From: Actinomycetota bacterium
GTDB taxonomy: Bacteria; Actinomycetota; Actinomycetes; Streptosporangiales; Streptosporangiaceae
Reading direction: 5' to 3'
Length of the DNA stretch: 64,000 nt
Assembly: GCA_003168255.1 (NCBI GenBank)
Contig: PMSU01000136.1
Location: forward strand, 39,946 to 103,945
Shown here piece by piece: positions 16,001 through 24,965 of this stretch; position 1 is the first letter of the stretch; each line of letters begins with the position of its first letter. Made by a program: the position numbers and the translations under genes. The notes under the pieces are model-generated. The model was not told where the DNA came from. It searched no databases and saw only the letters and a program-made list of their open reading frames with translations.

Positions 16001-16591
16001 TCAGCCGCTGGCCCACTCCGCCGCCGCGTCCGAGGCGCCCGGCGACGCCTGGACCCGGAGCGCCGCCAGTGCCTCAGGGCCGAGCTGCCTCTCCGCGGCG
16101 TCGACGACGCCGAGATCGGCCTGGACGTGCAGCTGCGCCGCCGTGATCAGCAGCGCGACAACCGGGGACGGCGCCACGAGCGGCCTGGCGTCGGCCAGGC
16201 TGCGCAGCTCCCTGAGCAGATGCGCGCGCTGGCGGCCGAGCACGCCGGCCAGCGTGGCTGCGTCGCCGGCCTGCGCCGCTGCCATCACCTTGAGGAAGAA
16301 GTCGTCGCGATAGCCCCGAATGCGAGGGCTCGGCGCATCCAGCCAGCGATCGAGCTCGTCTCGGCCGGCCTGGGTGAGGCGATGGACGAGCCGGTCGGGC
16401 TTGATCGGCTGCGGCTGGCGCTCGGACTCGATCAGGCCATCGCGGGCCAGCCGGTCAAGGATCTGGTACAGGTGACCGATATTCAGCCCGCCCCACTGCT
16501 CCCCCACGGCCTGCTCGAAACTGCCCTTCAGCTCGTAGCCGTGGGCCGGCTTGGCCGCGAGCAGCGCGAGGACGGCGTGGTGCAGCGGCAT
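16001..16591 (-). CDS. PadR-family transcriptional regulator
   Basis: A protein of 196 residues: an N-terminal winged helix (LHHAVLALLAAKPAHGYELKGSFEQAVGEQWGGLNIGHLYQILDRLARDGLI) and a C-terminal Vir-type dimerisation domain (GYRDDFFLKVMAAAQAGD...). Such regulators repress neighbouring efflux genes and respond to small ligands. It is divergent from an ABC ATPase at 16798. Two 21-bp direct repeats between them are probable operators. Confidence 0.92.
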   Translation of the reverse strand: MPLHHAVLALLAAKPAHGYELKGSFEQAVGEQWGGLNIGHLYQILDRLARDGLIESERQPQPIKPDRLVHRLTQAGRDELDRWLDAPSPRIRGYRDDFFLKVMAAAQAGDAATLAGVLGRQRAHLLRELRSLADARPLVAPSPVVALLITAAQLHVQADLGVVDAAERQLGPEALAALRVQASPGASDAAAEWASG

Positions 16592-16634
16592 GTCAGCAGC
16601 CTCCTCCGGGGCCTGCGTAACGGCGCGGCCTCAT

Positions 16635-16690
16635 CTTGCCCTGTCACTAGGTAACAGTGTGATCTCACTCTTGCCTTGTTGCTAGGTAGG
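16635..16690. promoter_or_regulatory. Two 21-bp direct repeats, probable PadR operators
   Basis: CTTGCCnTGTnnCTAGGTAnn occurs at 16635-16655 and again at 16670-16690, spaced 35 bp. They lie between the divergent PadR and ABC ATPase genes. Sharing by both promoters would allow simultaneous repression. Confidence 0.6.
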
Positions 16691-16797
16691 GCGTCACAGT
16701 AGTCGCATGCCCGGGCTGGCGCCAGCCGAGCCGACTGAAGCACCGGAAGGACGATGGCCGTGGGAAGGCTTGCCTGGTCGCAGCTGCTAGCCGAGGA

Positions 16798-17556
<759 letters not shown>

Positions 17557-17637
17557 CCGATCCTGGTCGGCTGATTCCGGACTGACGGCAAACCGGTGAG
17601 TCCGGCACCCGGACGTTCGGCTAAAGAATTTTCTGCC

Positions 17638-18321
17638 TTACGGCGCTTGCGGGGCTTCCGGCGCCGGGACGAGTCCGTGCTGGTAGGCGTAGCTGACCGC
17701 CTGGGCGCGGTCGCGGGCCTGGATCTTGGTGAGCAGGTGGTTAATGTGGCTCTTCACGGTCGCCTCACTGACCACGAGCTGACTGGCAATTTCGGTGTTC
17801 GAGAGCCCCGCCGCGATGAGGGAAAGGACCTCGGCTTCCCTTGGGGTCAGCCCGGCGGGCAATCGCGCCGCGGGCTGCCTTGGCTCGTCCGGGATGGCGG
17901 CGATGGCGTCGACGAGATGGTGCTGGACGGCGGGGTCGATCGCGACCTGATCGTCGAGCACCTGCTCGAGCGCGCGGCGGATCTCCACCGCCCCGGCGTC
18001 CTTGGTCAGGTAACCGCGGGCGCCGGCCCGGAGCGCGTCGAGCACGGACCGGTCGTCGGCGTAGGTGGTGAGCACGATCACCTTGATCTGCGGCTCGTGC
18101 TCGCGTAGCTGCCTGGTGGCCTCGACGCCGTCACACCGCGGCATCCGCAGATCCATCAGGACGACGTCAGGGCGGAGCTCGCGGGCCATGGCGATCGCCT
18201 CGTCGCCGTCGGCGGCGGTGCCGACCACCTCGACGCCGGGAAGGAGCCCGAGGACCATGGCGAGGCCCTCGCGGACCACTCGCTGGTCATCAGCGGTCAG
18301 GACGCGGATGGGATCGTTCAC
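17638..18321 (-). CDS. LuxR/NarL-family response regulator
   Basis: A protein of 227 residues from GTG 18321. Receiver domain with acidic pair in VLTADDQRVV, phospho-acceptor Asp57 in VVLMDLRMP, and YLTKDAG. The C-terminal LuxR helix-turn-helix is LTPREAEVLSLIAAGLSNTEIASQLVVSEATVKSHI. Its start overlaps the kinase stop by four bases (GTGA). The pair is divergent from a small membrane protein and ABC exporter (19727-21688), the likely target. The exporter link is inferred from position only. Confidence 0.94.
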   Translation of the reverse strand: MNDPIRVLTADDQRVVREGLAMVLGLLPGVEVVGTAADGDEAIAMARELRPDVVLMDLRMPRCDGVEATRQLREHEPQIKVIVLTTYADDRSVLDALRAGARGYLTKDAGAVEIRRALEQVLDDQVAIDPAVQHHLVDAIAAIPDEPRQPAARLPAGLTPREAEVLSLIAAGLSNTEIASQLVVSEATVKSHINHLLTKIQARDRAQAVSYAYQHGLVPAPEAPQAP

Positions 18322-19574
18322 GCGGGGACCTGCAATTCGACTCGGAATCCGCTGTCTGTCGGCCCGGCGGCGAGTGAACCGCCGAGCAGCTCGGCGCGCT
18401 CGCGCATGCCGGTCAGGCCGTATCCGCCGCCGCCACCACCACCGGCGCCGGCGCCGGACGGGCCTGGCTGGCCGCCATTGGAGCCGAAGTCCTCGATCGT
18501 GAGGCAGGTCCGGTCCGGCTGGTAGGCCAGCTGTATCTCGACTCGCTCGGGGCGGGCGTGCTTGCCGACATTGGTCAGCGCCTCCTGGGCAACCCGGTAG
18601 ACGGCGAGCCCCGCCTCGGAGTCCAGCGGGTGCGCGGGCCCGGAGACGGCGAACTGGCACCGGACGCCGCTGTCCCGCTCGAAGTGCGTCGCCAGGGTCG
18701 CCAGCTGTTCGGGTCCCGGCAGGTCATCGTCGCGCAGCATGCCGATCGCCCGGCGGGCCTCCTCAAGGCCGCTCTTGCCCAGATGGTGGGCACGCTCGAT
18801 TGTCCCGGGCAGCCGCGGGTCGGCGGGGTTCTCGGTGGCCATCAGCCTGGCCGCCTCGAGCTGGATCATGAGTCCGGACAGCGAGTGCGCGAGCACGTCA
18901 TGCATCTCACGGGCCAGCCGCTGACGTTCGGCGAGGGCCACGGCCCGCGCTTCGGCGCCGCGGGTCTGCTCCAGCTCGATCAGCATCGTCTCGGCCTGCT
19001 CGTTCCCCTCCCTGAGCCGCTGGGCGAGGGCAATGATGATGAAGACGCCGACGAACGCGACCCCGGTCAGCAGCGCCGAGATCAGCGGCCTGTGCCTGGC
19101 GGCCGCGGTGCCCACCAGCAGCCCGGCCGTGACGACGGCTAGGACCGCGCTGACCGGCCGGGGCACCCGGCGGGCGGCAAGCACCACGGCGATGAAGAGC
19201 CCGAAGTACCCGCCCCCGTCGGGTTGCAGCCAGACCAGCACCGCCGAGCCGACGAACAATACGACGATGAACGCGGCGAGCACGCGTATTGCCGCGTCGC
19301 GGGTCAGCAGTGCCCCCACCGCGCCGATGGCGAACATGACGAGGGCGACCGTGACGGCCAATCGGTGACCGTGCAGACCCGGCGACAGATGACCGATCGC
19401 GATCACGACCACGACCACCAGCAGGCCCAGCGGCCGCATCCAGCGCGAGAGTGTCTCCTGCTGAGCCCGCACGTTGTGCAGCTTGGCCAGGGCCGAGGTG
19501 GTCCCTGGATCCCTGCTCACAGGACGAACTGTACGGCCAAGGTTGACGCAAAGCGCCCGCCCTAGGGTTGACAC
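18318..19574 (-). CDS. NarL/DesK-type sensor histidine kinase
   Basis: A protein of up to 418 residues. Several N-terminal membrane helices (about 48-185) precede a coiled coil. HisKA_3 follows with His225 in LAEREMHD-like context (QRLAREMHDVLAHSLSGL), then HATPase (YRVAQEALTNVGKHARPERV; GYGLTGMRERAELLGG). The 5' end is uncertain: GTG 19574 and GTG 19520 are both possible and neither has a strong ribosome-binding site. Translationally coupled to the downstream response regulator. Sensed signal unknown; the short extracytoplasmic loops fit an intramembrane-sensing kinase. Confidence 0.9.
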   Translation of the reverse strand: MSTLGRALCVNLGRTVRPVSRDPGTTSALAKLHNVRAQQETLSRWMRPLGLLVVVVVIAIGHLSPGLHGHRLAVTVALVMFAIGAVGALLTRDAAIRVLAAFIVVLFVGSAVLVWLQPDGGGYFGLFIAVVLAARRVPRPVSAVLAVVTAGLLVGTAAARHRPLISALLTGVAFVGVFIIIALAQRLREGNEQAETMLIELEQTRGAEARAVALAERQRLAREMHDVLAHSLSGLMIQLEAARLMATENPADPRLPGTIERAHHLGKSGLEEARRAIGMLRDDDLPGPEQLATLATHFERDSGVRCQFAVSGPAHPLDSEAGLAVYRVAQEALTNVGKHARPERVEIQLAYQPDRTCLTIEDFGSNGGQPGPSGAGAGGGGGGGYGLTGMRERAELLGGSLAAGPTDSGFRVELQVPA

Positions 19575-19726
19575 GCTCTATCCAACCGTGGGTGGAGGAG
19601 TCTCCCACCTGTGCGGGAACTCGCGGGCGGCCAGAGTTCCATCCCTGCGCCGATGTTTGTCCGGACAGCTCCGGGCAGCCTTGAGGCATCAGGTTTCACC
19701 CGCTGGAAGATGTGAAAGGACTCATC

Positions 19727-19921
19727 ATGCTTTACCTATTCGGAGGCCGCACCAATCCCATCGTCCGGGTGCTCATCGGCCTGGCACTGCTCGCCATCGG
19801 CCTGGCCAAGCACGGCATGATCCTGGACGCGCTCGGCGCCGTGATGCTCCTCTGGGCAGCCGTCAGCATGCCGGCTTACCTGCGCCACCGCCGTGACAAC
19901 AACGGCGGCCTGCCGCGATGA
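19727..19921 (+). CDS. Small membrane protein at head of ABC exporter operon
   Basis: About 64 residues (MLYLFGGRTNPIVRVLIGLALLAIG, then LDALGAVMLLWAAVSMPAYLRH): two short hydrophobic helices and a basic tail. The ATG at 19727 has AAAGGA seven bases upstream; GTG 19712 is an alternative. Its stop overlaps the ABC ATPase start by four bases, so it is co-translated with the exporter and may be an accessory subunit. No known family. Confidence 0.75.
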   Translation: MLYLFGGRTNPIVRVLIGLALLAIGLAKHGMILDALGAVMLLWAAVSMPAYLRHRRDNNGGLPR

Positions 19922-20841
19922 ACGCGATCCTGACCGAGCACCTCACCAGGCGCTATGGGGACCTCAAGGCTCTCGATGACGTGAGCTTCGAGGTCCCGGC
20001 CGGTCAGTTCGTCGCCATGCTCGGCCCGAACGGGGCGGGGAAGACCACCACCATCGAGATCCTCGAGGGTTTCCTCGCCCCGACCAGCGGCTCGGTCCAG
20101 GTGCTCGGCAGCGATCCGCGCCGCGGCGGCCGGGACTGGCGCAGCCGGATCGGCGTGGTCACGCAATCGACCAGCCTCGACGGCCAGCTGTCGGTACGCG
20201 ACCTGCTGTCCACGTTCGGCCAGCTGTACCCCAACCCGCTGCCGGTGGCTGAGGTCCTAGAGATGGTCGACCTCACCGACGAGGCTGGGGTCCGGGTGGA
20301 CACCCTCTCCGGCGGTCAGCAACGGCGGGTGGACGTCGCCGTCGGCCTCATCGGCCGACCGGAGATCCTCTTCCTGGACGAGCCGACCACCGGCCTTGAT
20401 CCTGAGGCCCGCAGGCGAGTCTGGGGCGGGATCGAGAAGCTGGCCGCCAAGGGCATGACCGTGCTGCTCACCACGCATTACCTCGAGGAGGCCAACCAGT
20501 TCGCTGACCGGGTCATCGTGATCTCCAAGGGTCGCGTCGTCGCCGACACGACGCCCGAAGAGCTGCGGACCCGGGGCGGGCACACCATAATCCGCTACCC
20601 GCTCCCCGACGGTGCGCCGGTCAATTCCCTGCCGCCCGCCCTGGCCGACCATCTCGACGAGCAGCGGCGGGAGATCATCGTGCGAAGCGGCGACGTCAAC
20701 GCCGCCCTGCGGGCCCTGATCCGCTGGGCGGACGCGCAGCACCTTGACCTCAGCGGCATGGAAGTCGGACCGCCCAGCCTCGAAGAGGCGTACCTCTCCA
20801 TCACCGGCGAACAACTCCCTACGGAGTCCGATCATGGCTGA
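19918..20841 (+). CDS. ABC-2 type exporter ATP-binding protein
   Basis: A protein of 307 residues. Walker A GPNGAGKTTTIEIL, Q-loop VVTQSTSLD, signature LSGGQQRRVDVAVGL, Walker B ILFLDEPTTGLDPEARR, switch His in LTTHYLEEANQFADR. The C-terminal domain (about 225-300) resembles drug-exporter ATPases. It overlaps the upstream small membrane gene (ATGA) and the downstream permease by 8 bp. Divergent from the HK/RR pair, which may regulate it. Confidence 0.94.
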   Translation: MNAILTEHLTRRYGDLKALDDVSFEVPAGQFVAMLGPNGAGKTTTIEILEGFLAPTSGSVQVLGSDPRRGGRDWRSRIGVVTQSTSLDGQLSVRDLLSTFGQLYPNPLPVAEVLEMVDLTDEAGVRVDTLSGGQQRRVDVAVGLIGRPEILFLDEPTTGLDPEARRRVWGGIEKLAAKGMTVLLTTHYLEEANQFADRVIVISKGRVVADTTPEELRTRGGHTIIRYPLPDGAPVNSLPPALADHLDEQRREIIVRSGDVNAALRALIRWADAQHLDLSGMEVGPPSLEEAYLSITGEQLPTESDHG

Positions 20842-21688
20842 ACTGACTACCGTTCGTGCGTCCCAGCAGCAGCGCACGAGAACCGCACGGCTGCCCCGCG
20901 CCAGTCTGCTGCTGCTGGCCCAGGTCCGTTACCACTTCCGGCTGCTGCTGCGCACGCCACGGGCGGTCATAGCCGGGGTGGCTCTGCCCGCGATCCTGCT
21001 GCTGGTCTCCAACCCCAAAAGCGGCAACGTGGGTACCACGCATCTGGCTGGCCTTGCCGTCCTCGGCCTGACCATCACAGCCTGGACCACCCACGGCATC
21101 AACCTCGTCGCCGCCCGGGAGTCCGGCGTTCTCAAGCGGTGGTGGTCAACCCCGCTGCCGCCGTGGTGTTATTTCGTCGGGCGGATAGTCGCCACCGTGC
21201 TCGTCGCGACGCTGGCCGGCGCGGTCACCGTGATCATCGGCGTGGGCGTCTACCACACGCACATCACCGGGCCTGCCGCCCTGGGCACGCTCGTCGCCCT
21301 GGTCGTCGGCGGTCTCGCCTGGGCCGCGGCCGCCACGGCCATCACCGGCATCATCCCCGACGTGGCGAGCTCATGGCCGATCCTCAGCCTGACCTACTTG
21401 CCCGTTGTTCTCATCTCGGGAGTATTCGGCGCGGTCGGCAAGACGCACTGGATGCAGACCGTCGCCAGTTACCTGCCCGCACAGCCGGTGATCGACGCCG
21501 TCACGCGTGCCCTGGAGTACTCCCCCGGCAAGACGCTGTTCTCCGCCCGAGACTTCATCGTGCTCGGCTGCTGGCTGGTCGGGAGCCTGATCGCCGCGCG
21601 GGTGCTGTTCCGGTGGCAGCCGACCCGGGCGACCCGGCGGACTTCCGGTCATGACCGGGCGAAGCAGGCCACCGCGCCGCGCTCATAG
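20834..21688 (+). CDS. ABC-2 type exporter permease
   Basis: About 284 residues from ATG 20834, with six membrane helices: LLLRTPRAVIAGVALPAILLL, HLAGLAVLGLTITAWTTHGINLVAARESGVLKRWWSTPLPPW, and a C-terminal YLPAQPVIDAVTRALEYSP. The motif ARESGVLKRWWSTPLPPW is the cytoplasmic coupling region typical of ABC-2 permeases. It starts 8 bp inside the ATPase gene and is the last gene of the small protein / ATPase / permease operon. Confidence 0.93.
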   Translation: MAELTTVRASQQQRTRTARLPRASLLLLAQVRYHFRLLLRTPRAVIAGVALPAILLLVSNPKSGNVGTTHLAGLAVLGLTITAWTTHGINLVAARESGVLKRWWSTPLPPWCYFVGRIVATVLVATLAGAVTVIIGVGVYHTHITGPAALGTLVALVVGGLAWAAAATAITGIIPDVASSWPILSLTYLPVVLISGVFGAVGKTHWMQTVASYLPAQPVIDAVTRALEYSPGKTLFSARDFIVLGCWLVGSLIAARVLFRWQPTRATRRTSGHDRAKQATAPRS

Positions 21689-21717
21689 CGGAAAACCGGA
21701 CATGCCAGGATGGGATC

Positions 21718-22083
21718 GTGCGAGTGACACGGATAGACCACGTCCAGCTGGCCATGCCGCCGGGCCAGGAAGACAAGGCCAGAGCCTTCTACGCCGGCCT
21801 GCTCGGGATCGCGTGGGTTGCCAAGCCGGAACACCTGGCCAGGCGCGGCGGCTGCTGGTTCGGGGATGACGACGTGAAGGTACACCTGGGGGTTGAGCAG
21901 GACTTCCGTCCGGCCCGCAAGGCTCATCCGGCCCTGCTGGTCGATGGTCTGAGTGATCTCACCGGCAGGCTGTCGGCCGCCGGGGTGCAGATCACGCACG
22001 ATGAGCCGCTCGAGGGCTACGACCGGGTCTATGTCGACGATCCGTTCGGCAACCGGATCGAGCTGATGGAGCGGCTGGGCTGA
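21718..22083 (+). CDS. VOC-superfamily (glyoxalase/dioxygenase-like) protein
   Basis: A protein of 121 residues with one vicinal-oxygen-chelate module: RIDHVQLAMPPGQEDKARAFYAGLLG and VYVDDPFGNRIELMER. His8 and Glu117-type positions match metal ligands of the fold (H in IDHVQL, H in VKVHLGV, E in RIELME). Members include glyoxalases, extradiol dioxygenases and antibiotic-binding proteins; the substrate is unknown. GTG start at 21718. A strong hairpin follows the stop. Confidence 0.88.
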   Translation: MRVTRIDHVQLAMPPGQEDKARAFYAGLLGIAWVAKPEHLARRGGCWFGDDDVKVHLGVEQDFRPARKAHPALLVDGLSDLTGRLSAAGVQITHDEPLEGYDRVYVDDPFGNRIELMERLG

Positions 22084-22091
22084 CGCCGCAG

Positions 22092-22125
22092 ACCGGCCCC
22101 CGGCGGCGCGGCCGGTTGTCTTTGC
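22092..22125 (+). terminator. Probable terminator after VOC gene
   Basis: Seven-base stem ACCGGCC / GGCCGGT around a GC-rich loop, followed by TTGTCTTT, begins 8 bp after the VOC stop codon. Confidence 0.6.
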
Positions 22126-22273
22126 CCATGGCGCGAACGCCGCCGGGCGGGTTAACCAGGAAGCTGGATGAAGGCCAAGCTACTGGGCCTATTCGCAACA
22201 TCTGAAGAGAACCGGCCTTTGAGGGCGTGGCAGCCAGCTAACTTGCCTCTTGAAGGAGCAGCTCTGCGAGCAC

Positions 22274-23241
22274 TTAGCCAGCCGGATCCTCGAGCGCGCC
22301 GACGGCACTTTGGCCCGGTGCCGCCGAGGCGTCCTGCACGGCGTCAGCACCGCGGACGGCGACCATCGCGTAGCAGCCGGACAGTGCGATGATGATCCCC
22401 GCCGCCAGGAAGATCGTGTCATAGGTTCCGAAGTGCACGTCGCCGATCCGAGCGTGGAACCCGCGCAACACCGAGCTTGACAACCATCCAGCGACGCCGA
22501 CCGCCGCGACCGACATCACCTGGATAATCGGCGTCATAAGGGAGAAGACGCGACCCAGCATCTCCCGCGGAACAGTCTTCATGACGATCGGGGCAACCAT
22601 GGTGTTCATTGCCGCCAGCGGAACGGACGCCAGCAGGACCACGCCGAGCGCCATCGCGAAGTAGGTACTACGGATTACACGGCGAACAGCAAGCCGGTGA
22701 GCACGAGGCCGAGCGCGTACGTGCGGGCCAGGCCGAGACGTTGCCCGACAGCCCCCGCCACGGCGGCCCCGATCACCGCGCCGATACCAAACGCAGTGTC
22801 AAGCAGGCCGAAGAACTTCGCGCTCGTGTGGAGGTTCACGGTCACGAAGAACACATTCAGAGTATTTATCAAGTAGGCCCCGAAGTTGCAGACCGTCGCG
22901 GTTATTACAATTGCGACGATCACCCTGCTGGCCAGCATCACTTGAAATCCAGCGCGCATCTCCGACCAGAATCCGAGCCGTTCGGCTGGTTCCTTTGCTG
23001 CGTCGACCGACGGACGCAGCGAATAAATGAAAGAGAAACGACCCTGCGAAGCTAGTGGCATCGACGATCAGCGCCCACTGCACGCAGGCAAGCTGGGCGG
23101 TGACCGGAATTATCCTAACCGGCACTACCGATAGCACAACGAGCCCGCCTATGAGTATTGCCCGGGCAACATCGGCAAATAGCATAGTGCGCCTGATGCG
23201 TACTGCCTGTTGATCAGGATACGACTTAGCACGCCGCTACC
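22274..23241 (-). pseudogene. MFS transporter remnant with frameshifts
   Basis: Three consecutive frames together encode most of an enterobactin-exporter-like MFS protein. The 5' piece (about 23241-23040) reads SYPDQQAVRIRRTMLFADVARAILIGG. The middle (23040-22676) reads GFWSEMRAGFQVMLASRVIVAIV and ends at a TAA in LTGLLFAV. The 3' piece (22663-22274) reads YFAMALGVVLLASVPLAAMNTMVAPIVMKTVPREMLGRVFSL. Frameshifts lie near 23040 and 22670, and the first membrane helices are missing. Not expected to yield a working transporter. Confidence 0.8.
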
Positions 23242-23359
23242 CTAGTCTATTGTCCGGGCGTATCCCAGCCCGTTTCGCTGCGCGACCGGCTCATCGACGC
23301 CCTGGCAACGGACCTTGATTCGTACGGGTTCGTCTTCGCTGTCGGCCCGGCGACCGAAC

Positions 23360-24211
23360 TCATTCCAGCGGAGCCGGGCCCGGGCCGCCGTGGCCCAGGT
23401 CCGTCCCACCGCCATCGAGGGCCAGGTATAGCCGGGTGCCTGCGGCGGCGAAGCCGACCCGCTCGTAGACGCGGCGGGAGCCGTCGCCGGACGCCTCGAG
23501 CCACACGGACTCGGCACCGGTCTCGAACATGGCCTCGGCGAGCGCGGCGGTGAGCGCTCCGGCGATGCCGCGCCCTCGGTAGGCGGGACGGGTGCCGATA
23601 CCCGACAGTTCGGCCGTGCCGACAGCCGGCGCCGAGCAGCAGGCTGCCCCGGCGCACGTCCCGTCGGCGGCGCGGACAAGCCGGACCGCGCCGCCGCCGG
23701 CGACGGTGCGGCGCAGCCGCGCGACGCCTTCAGGCGACGAGGCGTAGAGGCCCTCGAACGCCTCGGACAGCGTCGCGTCCACGGCGGCGAAGCTCGCGTC
23801 GTCGGCGGGCGCCTCGACGGTGATCACTACGGTGGTCGCGACGGCACTCGCTCCTGCCGGTCCCGGGCCGGACCCGGCCGACGGCACCGGCCGTACCAGC
23901 GAACCGGGGGTGCAGACCAGGTAGTCGTGCACGGCTTCGGTGCTGAATCCGGCTCGGCGCAGTGCCGGTTCGACAGCGGGGGCCGCTTGCGGAGCGAACT
24001 CGAGCCGCGGCACGAGGTCACGCCCACGGAACGCCGCGATCAGTGCGGCGACGTCCTGGTCGGTCGGCGCGGCACCGGGCAGCGGGGTGGCGTAGTTGAT
24101 GAATCGGCTGGTGGTACCTGGGTCGAAACCCGCGACGAACGGCCCTGCCGTCACGACCAGGGGACGACGGCGAAGGTTGGCGACGGCAAAGCTCTGGACA
24201 TTGGTATCCAC
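23360..24211 (-). CDS. GNAT-family N-acetyltransferase (two-domain)
   Basis: About 283 residues from GTG 24211, which has TGAGG at workable distance; an in-frame ATG at 24313 gives a longer form with an unlikely Cys-rich start. The N-terminal half (FVAGFDPGTTSRFINYATPLPGAAPT) resembles degenerate GNAT halves. The C-terminal half holds the acetyl-CoA motif ELSGIGTRPAYRGRGIAGALTAALAEAMF and VWLEASGDGSRRVYERVGFA. Substrate unknown. It lies between two decayed loci. Confidence 0.82.
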   Translation of the reverse strand: MDTNVQSFAVANLRRRPLVVTAGPFVAGFDPGTTSRFINYATPLPGAAPTDQDVAALIAAFRGRDLVPRLEFAPQAAPAVEPALRRAGFSTEAVHDYLVCTPGSLVRPVPSAGSGPGPAGASAVATTVVITVEAPADDASFAAVDATLSEAFEGLYASSPEGVARLRRTVAGGGAVRLVRAADGTCAGAACCSAPAVGTAELSGIGTRPAYRGRGIAGALTAALAEAMFETGAESVWLEASGDGSRRVYERVGFAAAGTRLYLALDGGGTDLGHGGPGPAPLE

Positions 24212-24543
24212 GGCGATGTTGACCTCACTTTGATGGCATTGCGGGGCGCGCTCCTGCCTTGAGCAGGCAGCGGAGCAGCGCATGCTGAACGCCGGCGCAC
24301 AAGCGCCGTACATGGGGCCGCCGTGATAAGGCGTGGCACCGCGGTGCGGGACCGGCAGAAAGGACGGGCCGGTCAGTGCCGACGGCGGCCGCTAAAGGAC
24401 GCCGAGACCATGGACATCGATCCTTGTCATGAATGCGTACGCATCGCGCAGCGAGGCTGATGTTGTCATCGTCGCGGCTGGCCTGTCAACAGGCGACCTA
24501 GAGCAGGCGGGCAGCCGGTTCCCGAGATCAGTCATCCAAGAAA
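24212..24543. other. Intergenic region without recognised gene
   Basis: About 330 bp between the GNAT gene and the toxin-antitoxin remnant. It contains the GNAT 5' untranslated region and short GC-rich dyads but no ORF with recognisable similarity and no RNA gene that I can see. Confidence 0.5.
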
Positions 24544-24560
24544 TATCTGATTATCAGATA
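24544..24560. promoter_or_regulatory. Palindromic operator of the Phd-type antitoxin
   Basis: TATCTGAT-T-ATCAGATA is a perfect 8+8 palindrome with one central base, ten bases before the antitoxin ATG. Phd/YefM antitoxins autoregulate through such short palindromes. Confidence 0.7.
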
Positions 24561-24570
24561 GCATGAAGGC

Positions 24571-24720
24571 ATGCGAACGATGACTGCCACCGAGGCTTCG
24601 CGTAACTTTTCTGACCTGCTGGACGCGATCGAGCGGGGTGAGACTGTCACGATCACCCGTGGACACCACGCGGTCGCTGAGATGAGGCGGCCGACCGGGC
24701 GCACGCCCTGGTCGCCATGA
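24571..24720 (+). pseudogene. Truncated Phd/YefM-type antitoxin
   Basis: 49 residues: MTATEASRNFSDLLDAIERG and ETVTITRGHHAVAEMRRPTG, the N-terminal DNA-binding half of a Phd/YefM antitoxin. Intact homologues run to about 75-90 residues, with a C-terminal toxin-neutralising tail. Here the frame ends soon after VAEMRRP and merges with the 3' half of a PIN toxin gene, so the tail is lost. The DNA-binding half and its palindromic operator are intact, and it may still repress. Confidence 0.75.
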
Positions 24721-24929
24721 CCTCGGCGGTGGACGTGCTCGATTACACCGAGGCCACTGCTGCCTGCCACGCCAGGCTGATCGCGCACACCCGCCGGGCC
24801 GGAACGCCCCGCGGCGCACATGACCTGATCATTGCCGCGCACGCGGTGCAGACCGACCGCATTGTCCTCACCTTCGACGCGAAGGCTCGTTTCGGCGATC
24901 TGCCTGGTGTGAGCGCCACCGGAGCCTAG
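24717..24929 (+). pseudogene. VapC-type PIN toxin, C-terminal fragment
   Basis: 70 residues matching only the second half of a PIN-domain ribonuclease: VLDYTEATAACHARLIAHTRRAGTPRGAHDLIIAAHAV and VLTFDAKARFGDLPGV. The later catalytic acids (GAHD, TFDA) are present but the N-terminal catalytic Asp and strand are absent. Its ATG overlaps the antitoxin stop (ATGA). A single deletion of roughly 250 bp would have removed the antitoxin tail and toxin N-terminus together. Predicted inactive. Confidence 0.8.
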
Positions 24930-24965
24930 TGTCATTCGTCCTCTGCGCGTCGCAATCAAACGGAT

